From Bacteroides sp. CAG:443 (GTDB taxonomy: Bacteria > Bacteroidota > Bacteroidia > Bacteroidales > Bacteroidaceae), in the NCBI GenBank assembly GCA_000432735.1, contig FR887777.1, forward strand, positions 83,632-147,631: a DNA stretch of 64,000 nucleotides. Direction: 5' to 3'. A program made the position numbers and the translations under genes. This document shows positions 60,444-64,000 of the stretch, piece by piece. The notes under the pieces are model-generated. The model had not been told where the DNA came from, ran no database searches, and saw nothing but the letters and a program-made list of their open reading frames with translations. How positions within the stretch are numbered: the stretch's first letter is position 1; each line of letters starts with the position of its first letter.

Positions 60444-60665
60444 TTAATATTCTTCCTCGTTGAAGAAAAAATCTTCTTTGCTCGGATAGTCCGGCCAGAT
60501 ATCTTCTATGCTTTCGTAGATTTCATCTTCATCTTCCATTTCCTGCAAGTTCTCAATTACTTCCATCGGCGCTCCTGAACGCATAGCATAGTCGATTAAC
60601 TCGTCTTTAGTTGCGGGCCATGGCGCATCTTCCAGTTTTGAGGCCAATTCCAATGTCCAGTACAT
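60444..60665 (-). CDS. DUF2795 domain protein
   Basis: A 73-aa acidic protein: WTLELASKLEDAPWPATKDELIDYAMRSGAP matches DUF2795, a short helical domain. The C-terminal half is strongly acidic (EMEDEDEIYESIEDIWPDYP). Function unknown. It is monocistronic with its own hairpin terminator. Confidence 0.85.
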   Translation of the reverse strand: MYWTLELASKLEDAPWPATKDELIDYAMRSGAPMEVIENLQEMEDEDEIYESIEDIWPDYPSKEDFFFNEEEY

Positions 60666-60729
60666 AGTATTTAAGTTTTAAAAAGTTTTACATTCCAACT
60701 ATTGAGCCACAAAAGTATAATAAAATCTT

Positions 60730-61299
60730 TCATGTGCAACTCTTATCCCAATAAATTTCATCATGTTGTGTTAATTGATTTAACTTTCGGGATAGAATGA
60801 ACAAATAATCGGACAATCTGTTCACAAACTGCTTGACTTCCGGATCAATTTCACAGCTTTCATGCTCTTCGAGTGCCAGTATTCTACGCTCCGCACGACG
60901 GCAGACGGTACGGCAGACATGACAAAACGAAGCCGAAAGCGCCCCCCCGGGAAGTATAAAGGCCGTCAGTTTAGGCAACGACGCGTCCAGTTCGTCGATA
61001 GCCTGCTCTAGACGTGTCACGACTTCAGCAGATATTTGACTTGCAACCTGCAAATCGGTAGTCGACTGGTCGGTAGCCAGATAGGCTCCCAGCGAGAATA
61101 GTTTATGCTGAATGTACAGCAAGAAACTACGGATCTCCGCATCGTCGACAGAAGCAGCCAGTACTCCCAGATTTGCATTCAGCTCGTCTACCGTGCCATA
61201 CGCCTCAAGGCGTGCATGCGTCTTGGATACCCGCATTCCCCCCACCAGGGAAGTTTTTCCAGCGTCACCGGTTCTTGTATAAATCATACTTTTCTTCAT
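60730..61299 (-). CDS. PduO-type cob(I)alamin adenosyltransferase
   Basis: Transfers the adenosyl group of ATP to cob(I)alamin, giving coenzyme B12. The 189-aa protein shows the ATP-binding TRTGDAGKTSLVGGMRVSKT start, the EAYGTVDELNANLGVLAAS segment and CRRAERRILAL, all PduO-type. Bacteroides usually salvage corrinoids, so it makes the cofactor for methylmalonyl-CoA mutase (inference). Its start is 18 bp from the O-methyltransferase stop. Confidence 0.93.
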   Translation of the reverse strand: MKKSMIYTRTGDAGKTSLVGGMRVSKTHARLEAYGTVDELNANLGVLAASVDDAEIRSFLLYIQHKLFSLGAYLATDQSTTDLQVASQISAEVVTRLEQAIDELDASLPKLTAFILPGGALSASFCHVCRTVCRRAERRILALEEHESCEIDPEVKQFVNRLSDYLFILSRKLNQLTQHDEIYWDKSCT

Positions 61300-61317
61300 A
61301 GTATACGGTTTATGTTG

Positions 61318-61998
61318 TTAAAGGAAATTCACTATACGATGTTCTTTTACCCGTTTCTTATCGAAAAATACCAGTCCGACATCGTAAAGATCGAACGTTA
61401 CCCCCGTACGAGGGTCACTGATAACTTGCTTCCACCATTCCCGCTTCTCTTTCGTGGCATACGGCGAACCGATAAAAAAGCATGTATGCGAAGAAACGGC
61501 AGGCAGCAACGCTTCGAAAACCTCCTTGTAATAAGAAGTGAAGGCTATATGTACGATATCGGGACAACCATGCTCTTCTACGTAGCGATGTAACAGCTGA
61601 GGTACATCTCCGCAGCGATAATCTACATGCGGACAGTCTGCCAGCAAGCGTATCACTTCTTCACGGCATTCTCCACCATCGAGTGTACACAGCGGAACAT
61701 GTTTCGCTTCGGCCATATATCGTGCCGACAATCCGCTGCCGGTTCCCACTTCGAGCATGGCAGCAGGTTGCAGATAGTTGACCAGCCGGAACAGCAGACG
61801 GTCCACTTTCTCACGATAGTGAGACAAACGCACCACATCCTTCCTCTTGGCGTGCAGCAGGCTATAAGCATAAAAAGGCAGCCGCTCGTACACGACAAAA
61901 GTTATCAGAAAGAAATCGGACGGTGAATGCACTCCGTATCCACAACGATGACGAAAGCGACGGCACCAGTTCCATCCACGCAAAAACAGGTTCGACAT
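61318..61998 (-). CDS. Class I SAM-dependent methyltransferase (O-methyltransferase-like)
   Basis: A 226-aa protein with SAM motif I as AAMLEVGTGSGLSARYMAEA and a following acidic TLDGGECREEV strand end. The N-terminal region (FRHRCGYGVHSPSDFFLITFV) is conserved in Bacteroidota homologues. The substrate is unknown. It lies directly upstream of the adenosyltransferase gene with 18 bp spacing. Confidence 0.8.
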   Translation of the reverse strand: MSNLFLRGWNWCRRFRHRCGYGVHSPSDFFLITFVVYERLPFYAYSLLHAKRKDVVRLSHYREKVDRLLFRLVNYLQPAAMLEVGTGSGLSARYMAEAKHVPLCTLDGGECREEVIRLLADCPHVDYRCGDVPQLLHRYVEEHGCPDIVHIAFTSYYKEVFEALLPAVSSHTCFFIGSPYATKEKREWWKQVISDPRTGVTFDLYDVGLVFFDKKRVKEHRIVNFL

Positions 61999-62045
61999 AA
62001 ATTCTTTTCTTCTTTAGTATGGTGAACAAAGATAGAGAAAAAAAT

Positions 62046-62075
62046 ATTGCCATCCGAGAAATATCGGATGGCAAT
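62046..62075 (-). terminator. Intrinsic terminator of the ferritin gene
   Basis: ATTGCCATCCGA and TCGGATGGCAAT form a perfect 12-bp stem with a 6-base loop; on the minus strand ATTTTTTTCTC follows. It lies 33 bp after the stop. Confidence 0.9.
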
Positions 62076-62108
62076 ACCCTCTAGAACTAAAAAAACAACC
62101 AAGTTTTT

Positions 62109-62594
62109 TTACTTGCGTGCACCCAGTTTATCGTCCAGATACAAGATACCGGCATGGTCGCCACATTTCTTCAGTTTCTCAACAATACCCTGAGCTGTTG
62201 CTTCTTCCTCTACCTGTTCGCGGACATATCCCCACAAGAAATCCTGAGAAGCTTTGTCCTTTTCTTCGGAAGCGACATTTACCAATTCGTCTATCAGTTC
62301 AGAAACATGACATTCGTGTTGATAAACATGTTCGAATACCTCGAGCACACTGCCCCATCCCTGCGGAACAACGTCTATCTTATCAACCAAAGCAACACCG
62401 CCGCGTTTTGCAAGATAGTCGGCAAGGTCGTAAGCATGCTGCAACTCTTCTTGTGACTGCAACTTCATCCAGTGTGCAAAACCATCGAAACCTTCTTTCT
62501 TCAAATAGAAAGACATGGAAAGATAGAGATTAGACGACCACATTTCTGCTGCAATCTGATCGTTGATTGCTTTTTGTAATTTTTCTGAAATCAT
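62109..62594 (-). CDS. ftnA: Ferritin (non-haem)
   Basis: A 161-aa four-helix protein that oxidises and stores iron as a 24-mer. Ferroxidase residues appear in EMWSSNLYLSMSFYLKKEG and in EELQHAYDLADYLAKRGG, with a third-helix Glu in FEHVYQHECHVSELIDEL. No haem-binding Met as in bacterioferritin. B. fragilis FtnA is the family model. The promoter is not clear; GTAC element D lies 250 bp upstream. Confidence 0.93.
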   Translation of the reverse strand: MISEKLQKAINDQIAAEMWSSNLYLSMSFYLKKEGFDGFAHWMKLQSQEELQHAYDLADYLAKRGGVALVDKIDVVPQGWGSVLEVFEHVYQHECHVSELIDELVNVASEEKDKASQDFLWGYVREQVEEEATAQGIVEKLKKCGDHAGILYLDDKLGARK

Positions 62595-62837
62595 GATATC
62601 TAAATTTTAATGGATAATAATTTTATTATTTTTCCAACAAACGAAATGCCAGCTATCTTCTTATCCTGCTGATTTTTATAAAAATTAAACCGTGGGAATC
62701 ACCTTTTATGAGTTTCTGTCAAAATGTCACGACTACATAGATCCGGGAAATTGTAAAGACTTGACAAAAAGGCACGGTTATATCGGGAGCCTCTATACAA
62801 GCCTTGCGGATAAACAGGAAAACATACCGACTGAGTT

Positions 62838-62900
62838 TTGAAAAAACGCGCCGAGGTTTTCTGAAAATTTGTACAAACAAAAAAAGTTTTTGTACAAATC
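62838..62900 (-). repeat. GTAC-pair intergenic element, copy D (reverse orientation)
   Basis: Read on the minus strand, TTTGTACAAA palindromes centred at 62893/62894 and 62872/62873 are 21 bp apart, and the second continues TTTTC-AG-AAAAC-CTCGGCGC-GTTTTTT. It is in the divergent gap 62595-63064 between ferritin and the EamA transporter, with no other supported gene there. Confidence 0.9.
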
Positions 62901-63026
62901 ATCGGGTACTTCACAGGTGCTTTTTTCAAGATGCCCCGAAGCTGCCCGAAGTCCCTGACCGAAAGTTTTTTGTATCTCTTCCGTTAATCACTATTCAGAA
63001 CACGACAATAAATAAAAACAGCGTGT

Positions 63027-63034
63027 TATCTTTG
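63027..63034 (+). promoter_or_regulatory. Bacteroides-type -7 box for the EamA gene
   Basis: TATCTTTG lies 30 bp before the ATG at 63065. The -33 region is not clear. Confidence 0.45.
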
Positions 63035-63064
63035 TAATCGGATAAACAAAAGACAAATACAACA

Positions 63065-63973
63065 ATGAACAAACTTACCGGTTGGACTTCCGGTGCCACC
63101 CGCAACAACCTCATGTTTCACGTACTGGCACTGGCTATAGTCGCAATATGGGGAATTACATTCGTATCGACAAAGATACTTCTGAAATCGGGACTAAGCC
63201 CTTCGGACATTCTTTTTTACCGATTTGTGATGGCATACATCGGAATCTGCTTATGTTCCAGACCTTTCAAGCTTTTTGCCTATAGCCTGAAGGATGAATT
63301 TCTGTGCTTTTCCATCGGACTGCTGGGAGGAACTCTTTATTTCATTACCGAAAATACAGCCTTGAAGTATACCTTGGTTTCGAATGTTGCCCTGATATGC
63401 AGCACCACTCCGCTGCTGACCATGCTGATACAGTATCTTTTTGTCAAACGGACACTGCCTTCTGGAAAAATCCTCATGGGCTCCATTCTGGCTTTTGCGG
63501 GCGTGGGAGCGGTCATTTTCAACGGCAAGTTTGTGCTCAACCTGAACCCGACAGGAGATTTGCTTTGTCTGGCCTCAGCCTTGTCGTGGACTTTATATAC
63601 TTTGGTTTCCAAGTATCTGACCGACAAATATCCTGCCATGTTCATCGTGCGCAAGACCTTCTTTTACGGTCTGCTCACGCTGATTCCTTTTCTGGCCATG
63701 CAGGGTTCTCTCACGACCTCACCTCACATCCTGCTACAACCGCAGGTGTGGAGCCAGCTCCTCTTTCTGGGAATCGTGGCTTCGTTTCTTTGCTTCATGC
63801 TGTGGAATGTCTGCCTGCGAAAACTGAACACAATTGTCCTGTCGAACTATATCTACCTGATTCCCGTCATCTCCATATCGGCCTCGAATCTCATTTTGGG
63901 TGAAAGCCTAAATGCTGTCATTATCGCAGGAACCGTGCTGGTAATCGTTGGAATGTACTTTGGCTCAATGTAA
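63065..63973 (+). CDS. EamA/DMT family transporter
   Basis: A 302-aa inner-membrane protein with two EamA repeats and about ten spans, e.g. VLALAIVAIWGITFVSTKIL, FYRFVMAYIGICL, ENTALKYTLVSNVALICSTT, and the second repeat from ASALSWTLYTLVSKYLTDK. DMT carriers export metabolites or amino acids; the substrate cannot be named. The start at 63065 agrees with the -7 box; ATG 63113 would remove 16 residues before the first span. The gene ends just inside the window. Confidence 0.9.
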   Translation: MNKLTGWTSGATRNNLMFHVLALAIVAIWGITFVSTKILLKSGLSPSDILFYRFVMAYIGICLCSRPFKLFAYSLKDEFLCFSIGLLGGTLYFITENTALKYTLVSNVALICSTTPLLTMLIQYLFVKRTLPSGKILMGSILAFAGVGAVIFNGKFVLNLNPTGDLLCLASALSWTLYTLVSKYLTDKYPAMFIVRKTFFYGLLTLIPFLAMQGSLTTSPHILLQPQVWSQLLFLGIVASFLCFMLWNVCLRKLNTIVLSNYIYLIPVISISASNLILGESLNAVIIAGTVLVIVGMYFGSM

Positions 63974-64000
63974 AAACCTGAGGGGTAAATCCGATAAATT

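Noticed and set aside
62699..63037. Frames on both strands upstream of the EamA gene
   Set aside because: Both are products of GTAC element D and carry its Cys/Thr/Lys repeats; no start context or family match.
1..64000. CRISPR array, insertion sequence or prophage
   Set aside because: No regularly spaced direct repeats with unique spacers, no transposase or integrase, and no phage structural genes were found.

Overview
The window reads as chromosome of a Bacteroidales bacterium, most likely Bacteroidaceae (Bacteroides/Phocaeicola). The evidence is AT-leaning intergenic DNA, -7 boxes of the form TAnnTTTG in front of many genes, hardly any Shine-Dalgarno sequences, a glycine-lipid acyltransferase pair, a fimbrillin-like lipoprotein, DUF families typical of gut Bacteroidota, and mammalian-type glutaminyl cyclase. 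It is mostly housekeeping core genome. I see no insertion sequence, prophage, CRISPR array or conjugative module.

Layout. 1-3.0 kb: 3' end of a membrane acyltransferase, then a rex-FAH-ispF operon (minus) and a SUI1-type factor (plus). 3.4-6.6 kb: ribosomal operon rplM-rpsI-rpsB-tsf (minus) with a strong promoter and a structured leader. 6.6-11.6 kb: small exported protein, asnS, rluB-type pseudouridine synthase with a long disordered N-terminus, purB. 11.8 kb: a 58-aa DUF4250 gene. 12.2-16.6 kb: dut, TPR lipoprotein, DUF4292 lipoprotein and EnvC-like protein, all minus and partly overlapping. 16.8-20.1 kb: dgt, then glsA-glsB (minus). 20.5-36.1 kb: the division/cell-wall (dcw) cluster rsmH-ftsL-ftsI-murE-mraY-murD-ftsW-murG-murC-ftsQ-ftsA-ftsZ plus yqeY. 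It carries out lipid II synthesis and septal peptidoglycan assembly, with no mraZ, murF or ddl in the cluster. 36.4-41.2 kb: recO, tRNA-Glu(UUC)-rpsT, a DUF4251-like lipoprotein, gyrB. 41.4-51.9 kb: malQ with two starch-binding domains, an xpt-permease purine salvage pair, fimbrillin-like protein, alkaline phosphatase, helix-hairpin-helix protein, NSS transporter, VanZ protein. 52-64 kb: ECF sigma factor, CYTH protein, a 45-aa membrane protein, prfB, acyl-CoA ligase, M20 hydrolase, glutaminyl cyclase, sufE, THUMP-like methyltransferase, DUF2795, cobalamin adenosyltransferase, O-methyltransferase-like protein, ferritin, EamA transporter.

The most striking non-genic signal is a dispersed element found four times, always between genes (near 3.1, 20.3, 36.3 and 62.9 kb). 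Each copy has two perfect TTTGTACAAA palindromes whose centres are exactly 21 bp apart, two helical turns. The second palindrome runs into TTTTC-NN-AAAAC-N8-GTTTT with identical spacing in all four copies. Such rigid geometry in otherwise diverged DNA suggests a cooperative protein-binding site or a REP-like mobile unit. A second repeat type (GAGAGTTGA/TCAACTCTC units) flanks rpsB, and a G-rich 9-bp tandem repeat inside an inverted repeat lies next to the first GTAC element.

Two genes shorter than 60 codons are described from reading the sequence directly: the 58-aa DUF4250 protein and the 45-aa single-span protein at 53.2 kb. All function assignments rest on motif and family recognition without database searches.
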